A program made the translations under genes and the position numbers. A stretch of DNA of 64,000 bases, taken from positions 124,001-188,000 of the forward strand of contig NZ_WIAO01000005.1 of the NCBI RefSeq assembly GCF_009451885.1, given 5' to 3'. The notes beneath the pieces were generated by a model. It had not been told where the DNA came from, made no database searches, and saw only the letters and a program-made list of their open reading frames with translations. Below are positions 7,518-15,666 of this stretch, piece by piece. This DNA is from Glycomyces albidus. Its GTDB lineage: Bacteria; Actinomycetota; Actinomycetes; Mycobacteriales; Micromonosporaceae. The first letter of the stretch is position 1. Every line of letters begins with the position of its first letter.

Positions 7518-8402
7518 CTACCGCCAGCGCTCCGACATCTCGGTGATCGCGGCGTCGATCTGCTCGCCGAGCTGGCGCAAGTGCTCCTTCTCGAGGTCGG
7601 CGAGGCTCGCGGTGAGCCGGTCGGCGCGGTCGGCTCCGGGGAGTCGCAGGAGCCAGTTGCGGGCCACGATGGTCTGCCGGTACTCGACGAGGAGATGGCC
7701 GAGAGCGGACACCGGCTCGATGATCTCCTCGGCGGCGCGGCCGAGTGCGGGCGCGGCGGCCTCGGCGAGGAGGTGCGTCTCGCGGGCCGCGGTGCGGGTC
7801 GCGTCCCGGGCCGCGACGAGGTCCGTGGCCTGGCTCAGCTTCGCGTAGGTGTCGAGCAGGTGGAGCCTCGACTTCGAGAGGACGTCCATGAGCGAGGACG
7901 CGGGCTTGTCGCCGTCGCGGGTGAACCGGGCGTGCTCGGCGAACAGCCGGACCTGCTCGAGCAGGACGGCGACCCACGCCTGGGAGTGGACCCGCTCGAT
8001 CTGCTCATACGACTCCTCGACCTCGCGATCGAGGGCCGCATACCATTTCGGGTACTCCGCGGCGGTGAGGCCGAGCTGTTCGAAGCGGTCGGCGAAGTGC
8101 ACCTCGAGGCGTTCGAGGTCCTCGGTGTGCTTGAGGGACGCCAGGAGCTGGTCGAGCTGCGGGCCGCCGTGCGGGGTCTCGGTGAACAGGTGCGCGTATC
8201 CGCGGATGGCGGTGCGCAGGCGGTGGATGACGCCGCGGACCTCGGCGGCGGAGCCCGGAGCGTGGCGTTCGGCGGCGGCGATCGCGCGGTTGAGCGCGTC
8301 GACCTGGCTGGAGATGTAGTGCTGGATGACGGCGCCGGCCCGCGTGGACGCGGTCATCGGCTCTGACGCGGCTCTCATGGGGGCCGCTGCGGCTGCTGAC
8401 AT
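7518..8402 (-). CDS. CHAD-domain protein
   Basis: 294 residues, almost wholly alpha-helical. The CHAD (conserved histidine alpha-helical) pattern is visible in VIHRLRTAIRGYAHLF (about residues 58-73) and the paired helices rich in His, Arg and Lys, for example YAALDREVEESY and KSRLHLLDTYAKLS. CHAD domains bind polyphosphate through these basic residues. Here the domain stands alone without the CYTH triphosphatase that often accompanies it. The start is taken at ATG 8402; internal Met residues near position 9 or 16 are possible alternatives. Confidence 0.75.
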   Translation of the reverse strand: MSAAAAAPMRAASEPMTASTRAGAVIQHYISSQVDALNRAIAAAERHAPGSAAEVRGVIHRLRTAIRGYAHLFTETPHGGPQLDQLLASLKHTEDLERLEVHFADRFEQLGLTAAEYPKWYAALDREVEESYEQIERVHSQAWVAVLLEQVRLFAEHARFTRDGDKPASSLMDVLSKSRLHLLDTYAKLSQATDLVAARDATRTAARETHLLAEAAAPALGRAAEEIIEPVSALGHLLVEYRQTIVARNWLLRLPGADRADRLTASLADLEKEHLRQLGEQIDAAITEMSERWR

Positions 8403-8536
8403 GGTTCCTCCCCCCGGAAGACCTGCTGGGTTCGAGTATTCCAGCGGGTTCCCGGAGGGAGGAGCGGAAGCGGCGATTTTTCGACGATTATTCAGGTTTC
8501 GGTCGGGTCGGCGCCGCCTGACCGATCACCGGGGCG

Positions 8537-9679
8537 TCACCCGGGGATGCAGTCCATGGTCGGCATCGTCGTCAGGTTGCCCGTGACGTTGAAGCCGAAG
8601 GTGGCCGTGCCGTTCGCGTTGATGGTGCCGTTCCAGGCGGCCGGTCCGGCCATCTGCATGTCGCCCATCACGGAGATCGTCGAGCTCCAGCTGTCCCTGA
8701 TCGTGATCCCCGAGTTCGGGGGCCACATCCAGTGGATCATCCAGTTGCTCACCGGCGTGGTGCCGTTGTTCTTCACCGTGACGTTGACCGTCGCGCCGCC
8801 GTTCCAGGACGAGATGGAGGCCGTCGCCGAGCAGGCGCCGGTCGGGTTGCCCGTCGGGTCGTCGCTGGTCGGGTCGTCGGTGGGGTCGTCGCTCGTCGGC
8901 GGGTCGACGACGCCGCCGTCGTTGCCCGGGAGGTCGGCGCCGGGGCGGATCCCGGAGATCTCGCCGTTGCCGCCGTCGAAGACGACGTCGGAGCAGGCGT
9001 AGAAGTTCTCGGTGGAGTCCGAGCGCACCCAGTGCGTGAAGACCACGTGGTAACCGGACTTCTGCGGGAGCGTCAGGTTCCCGTAGTAGTAGTGGTCGTT
9101 GCTGCCGGGCCCGCCGTTGGAGGCCGGGTTGGTGAAGGTGTGGAACTTCTCGAGGTCGTCCCACGCGATCGGCTGGTTCGGGTCCCACCCGTTCTTGGTG
9201 ATGTACAGGTCGAACCGGCCGGGGTGGTGGGCCCAGTTGTTGTAGCGCCACTGGACGGTGTCGCCGGCGGTCACGTGGGTCTTGGGCCAGTTGCCCGGGT
9301 CGTTGAACGCCGAGAAGTCGTACGGGCCGCGGCCGCCGCCGTCGCAGATCTGCCCGTCGGGGACGTACCCGACGGTCCGGCCCGCGCCGTTGGAGTCGAG
9401 GTTGCCGAACCAGTTGTAGAACGGGGTCGGGCCTCCCTGGTCGAACGCGGCCTGGCACGCCTCGTTGTACGGGTCGAGTGCGCCGTTGGCGCTGACCGCG
9501 TCGAAGTAGCACAGGTACTGGCGCGACCCCGGGAACACCGTGGCGCCGTGGGCCTCTGCCTCGGATTCAGTGAACAGCGTCGAAATCGTCATGGCCGCGA
9601 CGGCGGCCAGGACCATCGACATGACGACGGCGATGCGGCGGCGTCTGCCGCCGAGAGCCGCCGTGGCGGTGGTGGACAT
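8537..9679 (-). CDS. Secreted AA10 lytic polysaccharide monooxygenase with CBM2
   Basis: 380 residues from ATG 9679 (GAGGAG upstream). A signal peptide ends just before His44 in AEAHGATVFPG, which becomes the N-terminal histidine of the copper brace. The AA10 domain (about 44-245) contains the second copper His in NNWAHHPGRFDLY and the family segments YKC-like FYACSDVVF. A Asp/Thr/Pro-rich linker with SDDPT repeats (about 260-280) leads to a C-terminal CBM2 domain with the aromatic residues WNGGATV, WMIHWMW and WNGTI. The enzyme oxidatively cleaves crystalline cellulose or chitin outside the cell. A CebR/CelR-like operator lies upstream. Confidence 0.95.
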   Translation of the reverse strand: MSTTATAALGGRRRRIAVVMSMVLAAVAAMTISTLFTESEAEAHGATVFPGSRQYLCYFDAVSANGALDPYNEACQAAFDQGGPTPFYNWFGNLDSNGAGRTVGYVPDGQICDGGGRGPYDFSAFNDPGNWPKTHVTAGDTVQWRYNNWAHHPGRFDLYITKNGWDPNQPIAWDDLEKFHTFTNPASNGGPGSNDHYYYGNLTLPQKSGYHVVFTHWVRSDSTENFYACSDVVFDGGNGEISGIRPGADLPGNDGGVVDPPTSDDPTDDPTSDDPTGNPTGACSATASISSWNGGATVNVTVKNNGTTPVSNWMIHWMWPPNSGITIRDSWSSTISVMGDMQMAGPAAWNGTINANGTATFGFNVTGNLTTMPTMDCIPG

Positions 9680-9700
9680 GGAGTTACTCCTCTGCCGGAC

Positions 9701-9714
9701 ATGGAGCGCTCCCA
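9701..9714. promoter_or_regulatory. CebR/CelR-like cellulose-regulon operator
   Basis: ATGGAGCGCTCCCA matches 12 of 14 positions of the actinomycete CebR/CelR operator TGGGAGCGCTCCCA, including the whole palindromic core. It is 21 bp upstream of the LPMO start codon, so cellobiose-type inducers probably control the gene through a LacI-family repressor. Confidence 0.75.
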
Positions 9715-9867
9715 ACCTGGCCCTGCGAGCCTGCGCGATCTTGTGGACTGCTGCTGACGCGAATTGCTACATTCAAGTGTATCTATCTTGTGGGGCGGAA
9801 TGCAATCGGCCCCCCTCGTAGCGTTCGGCCAGGGACTCCGCGCCCGGGCGCGGATAGACTGGGCGTC

Positions 9868-10317
9868 ATGGACATCGGAGACATCGCCCCGGCATTCACG
9901 CTCCCCGACGAGACGGGAGCGCCGCGCAGCCTCGACGACCTCGTCGCGGACGGGCCTGTGGTGCTGTTCTTCTACCCGCTCGCCATGTCAGCAGGCTGCA
10001 CCGCCGAGGCGTGCCACTTCCGTGACCTCGTCGCCGAGTTCAAGGCCCTCGGCGCTACCCCGGTCGGCATCTCGCGCGACGCCGTCGAGCGCCAGGCGCA
10101 GTTCGCCGGCAAGCACTCCCTGGGCTACCCGCTCCTGTCCGACCCGGACGGCGCCGTCGCCGAGCAGTTCGGCGTCCGCCGCAAGATCGCCGTCGTCGCG
10201 ACCAGGCGCAAGTCCTTCGTCATCGGCGAAGGCCGCAAGATCATCGGCGTCGTCAAGAGCGAGCTCAACATGAACGCCCACGCGGACAAGGCACTCGAGA
10301 TCCTCCGCGGGCAATGA
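9868..10317 (+). CDS. PrxQ/Bcp-type peroxiredoxin
   Basis: 149 residues in the AhpC/TSA thioredoxin fold. The active site YPLAMSAGCTAEACHFRD has the peroxidatic Cys44 and a resolving Cys49 five residues later, the alpha2-type PrxQ arrangement. The usual Thr-Pro before the catalytic Cys is replaced by Ser-Ala, a mild deviation. It reduces hydroperoxides with thioredoxin as reductant. ATG 9868 follows a TAGACT -10 box (9855-9860) by 7 nt, indicating a leaderless mRNA. The window has a second, more typical Bcp at 20585. Confidence 0.9.
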   Translation: MDIGDIAPAFTLPDETGAPRSLDDLVADGPVVLFFYPLAMSAGCTAEACHFRDLVAEFKALGATPVGISRDAVERQAQFAGKHSLGYPLLSDPDGAVAEQFGVRRKIAVVATRRKSFVIGEGRKIIGVVKSELNMNAHADKALEILRGQ

Positions 10318-10318
10318 G

Positions 10319-10341
10319 AGAGGCGGCCTCCGGCCGCCTCT
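10319..10341 (+). terminator. Intrinsic terminator of the peroxiredoxin gene
   Basis: 10-bp perfect stem (AGAGGCGGCC and complement) with a 3-nt loop directly after the stop codon. Confidence 0.75.
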
Positions 10342-10456
10342 GAAACCAATCGCGGCCGCTGGGAAGGGGCGCGCGGACGGCGCAAGTGACCGTCCCGCTA
10401 CGCTCGCAAGCTCGGGACCGCTACTTGATCCTGATCGCGGTCGTGCGGCTGAGTTC

Positions 10457-10601
10457 CGCTCGCAAGCTCCCGGCTGCGCTACCCGATCCCGCTCGCAGGC
10501 TCGCGACGGTGCTACCCGATCCCGCTCGCAAGCTCGCGACCGTGCTACTTGATCCCGCTCGCAAGCTCGCGACCGTGCTACTTGATCCCGCTCGCAAGCT
10601 C
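10457..10601. repeat. 33-bp tandem repeat array derived from the rdgB 3' end
   Basis: The element CGCTCGCAAGCTC recurs at 10457, 10490, 10523, 10556 and 10589, an exact 33-bp period, with a further decayed copy at 10401. Read on the minus strand each unit encodes ELASGI(K/G)-stop, the same as the RdgB C-terminus. So the last 33 bp of rdgB, stop codon included, have been tandemly copied downstream about four times. Copies nearest rdgB are identical and more distant ones have diverged. Confidence 0.9.
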
Positions 10602-11165
10602 ACGGAATGCCTTCCCGCGGTGCGAGATGGCGTTCTTCTCGGCGGCGGTCAGCTCGGCGCTGGTGCGGTCGTGGCCGTCGGGGACGAACAGCGGGTCGTA
10701 GCCGAAGCCGTTGGCGCCGCGGGGTTCGCGGATGACGCGGCCGGGCATCTCGCCGTGGACGACGAGTTCGCGCCCGTCGGGCCAGACGATCGCGGCGGCG
10801 CAGACGAACCGGGCCGTGCGCTGGTCGTCGGCGACGTCCGAGAGCTGGTCGAGGAGCAGGGCGTTGTTCGCGGCGTCGTCCTTCTTGGCGCCGGCCCAGC
10901 GGGCGGAGAGCACGCCGGGCATGCCGTTGAGGGCGTCCACGGCGAGACCGGAGTCGTCGGCGATGGTGGGGAGGCCGGTGTGCTTGACGCCGTCGCGGGC
11001 CTTCAGGAGGGCGTTGCCAGCGAAGGTCAGCTCGGTCTCGGGGGTCTCGGGGTACGCGTCGACCGCGTCGAGTCCGACGAGTTCGACGTGGGGGGCGGCT
11101 TCGGCCAGGATCTGGCGCAGCTCGTCGACCTTGCCCGCGTTGCGGGTCGCCAGGAGCACCCTCAT
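10578..11165 (-). CDS. rdgB: RdgB/HAM1 non-canonical purine NTP pyrophosphatase
   Basis: 195 residues, typical length. Family motifs are the N-terminal [13 protein letters not shown] (substrate-binding TxNxxK), [24 protein letters not shown] (catalytic Asp) and [12 protein letters not shown], ending with AISHRGKAF. It hydrolyses ITP, dITP and XTP to monophosphates, keeping deaminated purines out of nucleic acids. ATG 11165 overlaps the rph stop (ATGA), the usual actinobacterial rph-rdgB order. The gene's last 11 codons are the seed of the 33-bp repeat array downstream. Confidence 0.95.
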   Translation of the reverse strand: MRVLLATRNAGKVDELRQILAEAAPHVELVGLDAVDAYPETPETELTFAGNALLKARDGVKHTGLPTIADDSGLAVDALNGMPGVLSARWAGAKKDDAANNALLLDQLSDVADDQRTARFVCAAAIVWPDGRELVVHGEMPGRVIREPRGANGFGYDPLFVPDGHDRTSAELTAAEKNAISHRGKAFRELASGIK

Positions 11166-11890
11166 GGGCTCAGGAGGGTCCGGGCCTGGAGGCCGGCGAG
11201 CTCCTTGCAGCCCTTGAGGGCCAGGTCCAGGAGCTGGTCCAGCTCGGTGCGGTTGAAGACCGCCTCCTCGCCGGTGCCCTGCACCTCGACGAAGTCGCCT
11301 TCGCCGGTGCACACGACGTTCATGTCGACCGAGGCGGCGACGTCCTCCTCGTAGGGGAGGTCGAGGACCGGGACGCCGTTCACGACGCCGACGCTGATCG
11401 CCGAGACAGAGGTGGTGAGGACCTTGTCGGGCTTGCGGGCGAGCTTCTGCTCCTTGAGCCAGTCGACGGCGTCGTGGAGGGCGACGTAGGCGCCGGTGAT
11501 CGACGCGGTGCGGGTCCCGCCGTCGGCCTGGAGGACGTCGCAGTCGAGGGTGATCGTGTTCTCGCCGAGGGCCTTGAAGTCGACGCAGGCGCGAAGGCTC
11601 CGGCCGATGAGGCGCGAGATCTCGTGCGTCCGGCCGCCGATCTTGCCGCGGATGGACTCGCGGTCGGATCGCGAGTGCGTGGAACGCGGCAGCATCGAGT
11701 ACTCGGCGGTCACCCACCCCTCGCCCGAACCGCGCCGCCAGCGGGGGACGCCCGGCGTCACCGACGCCGTGCAGAGCACGCGGGTGCGACCGAATTCGAC
11801 CAGCACCGACCCTTCCGGGTGGTCGGTCCAGGAGCGGGTGAACTTCACGGGGCGCAGCTCGTCGGCCGCGCGCTTGTCAGGTCGAGTCAT
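11162..11890 (-). CDS. rph: Ribonuclease PH
   Basis: 242 residues from ATG 11890. The sequence carries the RNase PH core: [46 protein letters not shown], and [18 protein letters not shown] with the catalytic aspartate region and phosphate-binding Arg/Thr. It trims tRNA 3' tails phosphorolytically. The start is supported by a TAGGCT -10 box (11903-11898 on the minus strand) 7 nt upstream, giving a leaderless transcript that continues into rdgB. Confidence 0.96.
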   Translation of the reverse strand: MTRPDKRAADELRPVKFTRSWTDHPEGSVLVEFGRTRVLCTASVTPGVPRWRRGSGEGWVTAEYSMLPRSTHSRSDRESIRGKIGGRTHEISRLIGRSLRACVDFKALGENTITLDCDVLQADGGTRTASITGAYVALHDAVDWLKEQKLARKPDKVLTTSVSAISVGVVNGVPVLDLPYEEDVAASVDMNVVCTGEGDFVEVQGTGEEAVFNRTELDQLLDLALKGCKELAGLQARTLLSP

Positions 11891-12043
11891 CCCCACCAGC
11901 CTACGGCAGCGTACAGGCGTGTGACACACTAGTTGCTGCTCAAATGAGAGCGTCGGCACGCGACCCGACCGGCCCCCATCCCCGGCGGACCACGTGCCCC
12001 GCGCGAACGGCGGCCGACCCTCCGGCCGGCCGGCATCGCGCAC

Positions 12044-12125
12044 GCGCGAGTGGCGGAATTGGCAGACGCGCAGGATTTAGGTTCCTGTGTCCTCGGACGT
12101 GTGGGTTCAAGTCCCACCTCGCGCA
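12044..12125 (+). tRNA. tRNA-Leu (anticodon UAG)
   Basis: The 7-bp acceptor stem pairs GCGCGAG (12044-12050) with CTCGCGC (12118-12124), discriminator A12125. The long variable arm is typical of a type II tRNA. Anticodon loop TTTAGGT gives TAG, reading CUA/CUG. T-loop GGGTTCAAGTCCC is canonical. CCA is not encoded. Confidence 0.95.
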
Positions 12126-12138
12126 CGGAATTTCCTAT

Positions 12139-12170
12139 CCGGACCCGGCATGTTGTCCTGCCGGGTCCGG
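12139..12170. terminator. Intrinsic terminator after tRNA-Leu
   Basis: Perfect 12-bp stem (CCGGACCCGGCA and complement) with an 8-nt loop, followed by TGTTCTCGTT. It also sits just beyond the stop of the convergent DUF4241-like gene. Confidence 0.75.
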
Positions 12171-12178
12171 TGTTCTCG

Positions 12179-13399
12179 TTACCAGTCCTGTTCGAAGCTG
12201 TCTTCGTCGTCTCGGGGTCGGCCGTTGTCGATGATGAGCATGTCACTGAGGAAACAGGTCACGGCTCCGGTGTCGTCTCGGCCGATCCAGGTCGGGTAGG
12301 AGCCGTCCCCGTAGTAGCAGCTGTAGGCATAGAGATTGTGGTCGGTTCCGGGGATCGCGAACTCTTCGCGGAGCGGCAATTCGTCGTGCAGCTGGTAAAG
12401 GTCGCCGTCGAAATGTGCGATGAGTGGCTCTTGGGCGGCGTCGTCCATGAGGCAGCCCAGACCTGCGTCGACTCCGAAGCCGTAGAAGTGGCCCTCTTCG
12501 AGAAGGCTCATGTCCTGCCCTGGGCGGAGAGCCATCTCCCAGGTCGAGGTCGGCTGGTCGGAGATCCTGAGCAGGTACCCGGCGCCGGCCCAGTGGTCGC
12601 CCGTTTCGTCGTGGATTTGGATCTCCACGACGGGGTAGTCGGCGGGCTCGACGGATACGGTGAAGGGTTCGAGCCTCTTGAGCCAGGTCGGATCACACGC
12701 GACCAGCTTCCCTGTGGGAAGGCCGAGAAGACCCAGGTATTCATGTCGGACCCGCATGCGTGAGCCGGAATCTTCGTGGACGACGCCGGCCCCCTCGACC
12801 AGCAGTTGGTCGAGGTAGGGGGCTTGGAGAGGCATTGGTGGGTTCCAGGGTCGTTTCGCGTGCTCGTCGAAGGGAAGGTGCTGGATTGGCGTGCCGAAGG
12901 TGAGGGGCAGCGAGTCTGCACCTCCCAGCACGGCGCCCCAGCGTTCGAAGGACACAGTTGGGCGGACGAACTGTTCGAACGGCTCTTGCTTTGAAGTGTG
13001 CCTGCCTCCACCTCCTCGGGAGCGGTGGTAGATCTGGGTAAGCCCATTGAACTGCCGCTTGAAGGTTGTGCGAGGGACAGATGGCGTCCCGTCTGGTTCA
13101 CCGTCGTCGTACTGCCATTCGGTGAGTTTCCGCTCGAAGAGCGAGCCGCTACCCAACCGGACGTAGACCGCCCGGGTGCTGCGTCGTCCATGGTCATCGA
13201 ACGTCCATCGGGCCAGGTAGTTCTGCCGCCAGGCGATGTCGAGGATGAATTGCGGACGGTCGTCGTCGACGATCAGCACCGAGTAGGGATGGCCCATCTC
13301 GTTTCTGCTTCGTGCTTCCTCACGGTTGAGGAGACCGACCGGCCTCGATTTCCCACCGTCCCAGCCTTCGCAGTACATCGCCGTCCAAGTGTCACTCAT
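12179..13399 (-). CDS. DUF4241-like protein with unknown N-terminal half
   Basis: 406 residues from ATG 13399. The C-terminal 200 residues resemble DUF4241: VEIQIHDETG, GFGVDAGLGCLMD and the end SYPTWIGRDDTGAVTCFLSDMLII. The N-terminal half (about 1-190), rich in Trp, Arg and Asp (for example DIAWRQNYLARWTF), is not recognised. DUF4241 domains are found in several bacterial polymorphic-toxin and immunity settings, but no toxin is visible next door. Base composition is slightly lower in GC than the neighbours. Function unknown. Confidence 0.7.
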   Translation of the reverse strand: MSDTWTAMYCEGWDGGKSRPVGLLNREEARSRNEMGHPYSVLIVDDDRPQFILDIAWRQNYLARWTFDDHGRRSTRAVYVRLGSGSLFERKLTEWQYDDGEPDGTPSVPRTTFKRQFNGLTQIYHRSRGGGGRHTSKQEPFEQFVRPTVSFERWGAVLGGADSLPLTFGTPIQHLPFDEHAKRPWNPPMPLQAPYLDQLLVEGAGVVHEDSGSRMRVRHEYLGLLGLPTGKLVACDPTWLKRLEPFTVSVEPADYPVVEIQIHDETGDHWAGAGYLLRISDQPTSTWEMALRPGQDMSLLEEGHFYGFGVDAGLGCLMDDAAQEPLIAHFDGDLYQLHDELPLREEFAIPGTDHNLYAYSCYYGDGSYPTWIGRDDTGAVTCFLSDMLIIDNGRPRDDEDSFEQDW

Positions 13400-13858
13400 G
13401 TGAGGGATGTTATGGAAGAGGTCCGACACTCCTCCTGTGGGCAACTGGTCGAGGTTCGATCTCTTCCCGTGCTCGGAGGACTCCGGCTGCTGGGCTTAGA
13501 GAGAAGGGACCCTCGGCCACAGTTCCGTTGCCCTGGTTCTGAATTCTGGATGGTTTGTGGATCTGTTGCGATGCTTGGCGAGATGTCAGACTCACTTGCA
13601 TGGGTCTTGCGGATCGAATCTTCAGCAGCGGAGATCGCCGACAGTCGAGGGAGCCTGGTCCCCTCTTCGCATCGAGTACTCCGTTGCGCCGATTTCGCAG
13701 TGTCTTGACTATGTGAGGCGTGTTAGGGCCGGCGGAATCCGGACCGCCTCCGGCGTCCAATGAAGTGATGATCTTCGATCGGCTCATCAATATGGCCACG
13801 GAATGGAACCGAGCGTTCTTCGACAAGCTCGGACTGCCTTCGAGCTAGCGACCGGCCC
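13400..13858. other. Intergenic region without a convincing gene
   Basis: Composition is lower in GC than the flanks. The only protein-like stretch is a 26-codon frame at 13768-13848 (+), beginning MIFDRLINMATEWNRAFF and ending at TAG, perhaps the remnant of a lost gene. No promoter, repeat or RNA gene is recognised. Confidence 0.35.
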
Positions 13859-14239
13859 TCATTTGAAGAGGCCGGCGACGACTCCGACGGCCGAGACGAT
13901 CAAGGCCAGAGTCGCGACCTGCTGCTGCGCGCCGCTGAACCAGCCCCGGAGGGCATCGCCGAGGGTGCCCAATCGAGTGAGCGCCTTGAACCGCTGCCAC
14001 TTGTGCTGGCGAAGTTTGCAGCCGCCGAGGAGTCCGGAGGAGTTGTTCCGGCAATAGCCCTCGCCCCGGTTCTTCGCCCCGCACCATGTCGGCGCTGCCA
14101 CGAGCATCCATGTGAAGCACAACGCGAACGCTCCCGAGACGACGAGCGGTCCGACATCCCGCGCGAAGAGCAGGATTACTGCGGCGACGAGCAGCAGGTA
14201 GCCCCAATAGCGATACAGTGGGGATTTCTTTCTTACCAT
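13859..14239 (-). CDS. Small membrane protein with cysteine cluster
   Basis: 126 residues from ATG 14239. Two adjacent hydrophobic helices (about 12-55), a cysteine-rich loop WCGAKNRGEGYCRNN...GGCKLRQHKW and a C-terminal helix (about 105-124, VATLALIVSAVGVVAGLF). The Cys-x-Ala-Lys...Cys...Cys...His spacing resembles small zinc-binding modules seen in actinobacterial hypothetical proteins. No function can be assigned. It is divergent from the glycosyltransferase gene with 175 bp between. Confidence 0.65.
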   Translation of the reverse strand: MVRKKSPLYRYWGYLLLVAAVILLFARDVGPLVVSGAFALCFTWMLVAAPTWCGAKNRGEGYCRNNSSGLLGGCKLRQHKWQRFKALTRLGTLGDALRGWFSGAQQQVATLALIVSAVGVVAGLFK

Positions 14240-14414
14240 GGCAACGGAACGTAGCGAAATCGGTATGTCTGGTAAAGATCCTTGTCGCCTTTCGGACATT
14301 GCGGCGGGCGAACCAGCGCCGTGAAAACGCCAGGGTCGGTCATCTGTCGGCCGGTTTCCCGTGTCGGCTGCCGGACGCGCTCGTTGTTCAGAGGACGGAA
14401 AGGCACGGGGGAAC

Positions 14415-15653
14415 ATGCGCATTCAGATCATCACGGCGGGCACGACAGGGTCGGTGCTGCCGTACACCGGGCTCGGGCACCGGCTGCTCGCGGAGGGGCA
14501 CGACGTGGAGCTGGTGGTGCACGCGAAGTTCGCGGCATCGGCGGGCTGCTGCGGGCTTCGGGTGCGGCCGATGGAGACCGATCCGTTCGAGGCGCTGATG
14601 GGCGTCCACAGCCGCCTCCGGAAAGCGGGCCGGTCGCCAGGAGCCCTGCTCGAGTTCACCCGCGCCGCCGGGCGGGCCGCCGTGTCCCTGGCCGACGCGA
14701 TCATCGACGCGGCCGACCCGAAGGCCGACCTCATGCTCCTCTCCTCGATCGCGGCGCCCGCCGGTCGGGCCGTGGCCCGGTACCACGGCGTCGACAGCAT
14801 GGGCGTGTTCCTCCAACCCGAGACCCCTACGGCCGCGTTCTCGCCCTGCCTGACGGCGCTCCGCGGCCCGAGCCGCCTCAACCGGCAGCGCGGCAGGGCC
14901 GTCAACGCCGCCCTCGACCTGCTGTCTGCGGGCGTCTACCGGCACCTCGGCCGCAAGCTCGGCTTCCCCGGCCTGAGCGGCGGGCGCGAGCGCCGCGACC
15001 GGGAGCGCGAGCGCTGGCCGATCTGGCACGGCTTCAGCCCTTCCGTGGTGGCCCGGCCGAGGGACTGGCGGCCCGGTCTCGAGGTGGCCGGGTACTGGTG
15101 GCCGCACGAATGCCCGTCCTGGGAACCGCCCGCCCGCCTGCGGGACTTCCTCGCGTCGGGCCCGCCGCCGGTGTTCGTCGGATTCGGGAGCATGATGCCC
15201 GGCGATCCCGAGCGGCTGGCGGACCTCACCGTGCGCGCGCTGCGCCTGGCGGGCGTGCGCGGCGTCGTCCAGTCCGGCTGGGCCGGGCTCGACGCGAAGG
15301 ACGACGACGTCATCACCATCGGGTCCGTCCCGCACCACTGGCTCATGCCGTGGACGGCCGCAGCGGTCCACCACGCGGGCGCCGGGACGACCGCGGCGGG
15401 CCTGCGGGCCGGGGTCCCGGCCGTACCGGTACCGGTCTTCACCGACCAGCCCTGGTGGGCAGCCCATCTGGTCCGGCTGGGAGCGGCCCCCGCGGCGCTG
15501 TCGTACCGCGACCTGACCGCCGAGCGCCTCGCGTCCGCGCTGCGCCAGGCCGTCGGCGAGTCCGCGTTCGCGCACCGCTCGGCCGCACTGGCCCGGCGAC
15601 TGGCCAAAGAGGACGGAGCGGGCGTCGTGGCCCGAGCCATCGCCGCCAGGTGA
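14415..15653 (+). CDS. UDP-glycosyltransferase-like (GT1 family) enzyme
   Basis: 412 residues from ATG 14415 (GGGGGAAC upstream). N-terminal Rossmann start MRIQIITAGTTGSVLPYTGLG and C-terminal donor-binding motif PHHWLMPWTAAAVHHAGAG followed by TTAAGLRAGVPAVPVPVFTDQP match macrolide/sterol-type GT1 enzymes. VFVGFGSMMPGDPE supplies the interdomain nucleotide-contact segment. It probably transfers a sugar from an NDP-sugar to a lipid or secondary metabolite. No biosynthetic cluster surrounds it, so the acceptor is unknown. Confidence 0.9.
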   Translation: MRIQIITAGTTGSVLPYTGLGHRLLAEGHDVELVVHAKFAASAGCCGLRVRPMETDPFEALMGVHSRLRKAGRSPGALLEFTRAAGRAAVSLADAIIDAADPKADLMLLSSIAAPAGRAVARYHGVDSMGVFLQPETPTAAFSPCLTALRGPSRLNRQRGRAVNAALDLLSAGVYRHLGRKLGFPGLSGGRERRDRERERWPIWHGFSPSVVARPRDWRPGLEVAGYWWPHECPSWEPPARLRDFLASGPPPVFVGFGSMMPGDPERLADLTVRALRLAGVRGVVQSGWAGLDAKDDDVITIGSVPHHWLMPWTAAAVHHAGAGTTAAGLRAGVPAVPVPVFTDQPWWAAHLVRLGAAPAALSYRDLTAERLASALRQAVGESAFAHRSAALARRLAKEDGAGVVARAIAAR

Positions 15654-15666
15654 TCCCGCACGGCGG

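Noticed and set aside
10457-10601. 33-bp tandem repeats as a possible CRISPR array
   Set aside because: There are no unique spacers; units are directly adjacent and derive from the rdgB 3' end. No cas genes are nearby.
13410-13826. 138-codon minus-strand frame before the DUF4241-like gene
   Set aside because: Composition is not protein-like and no start signal is present. It overlaps the probable gene-remnant frame on the other strand.
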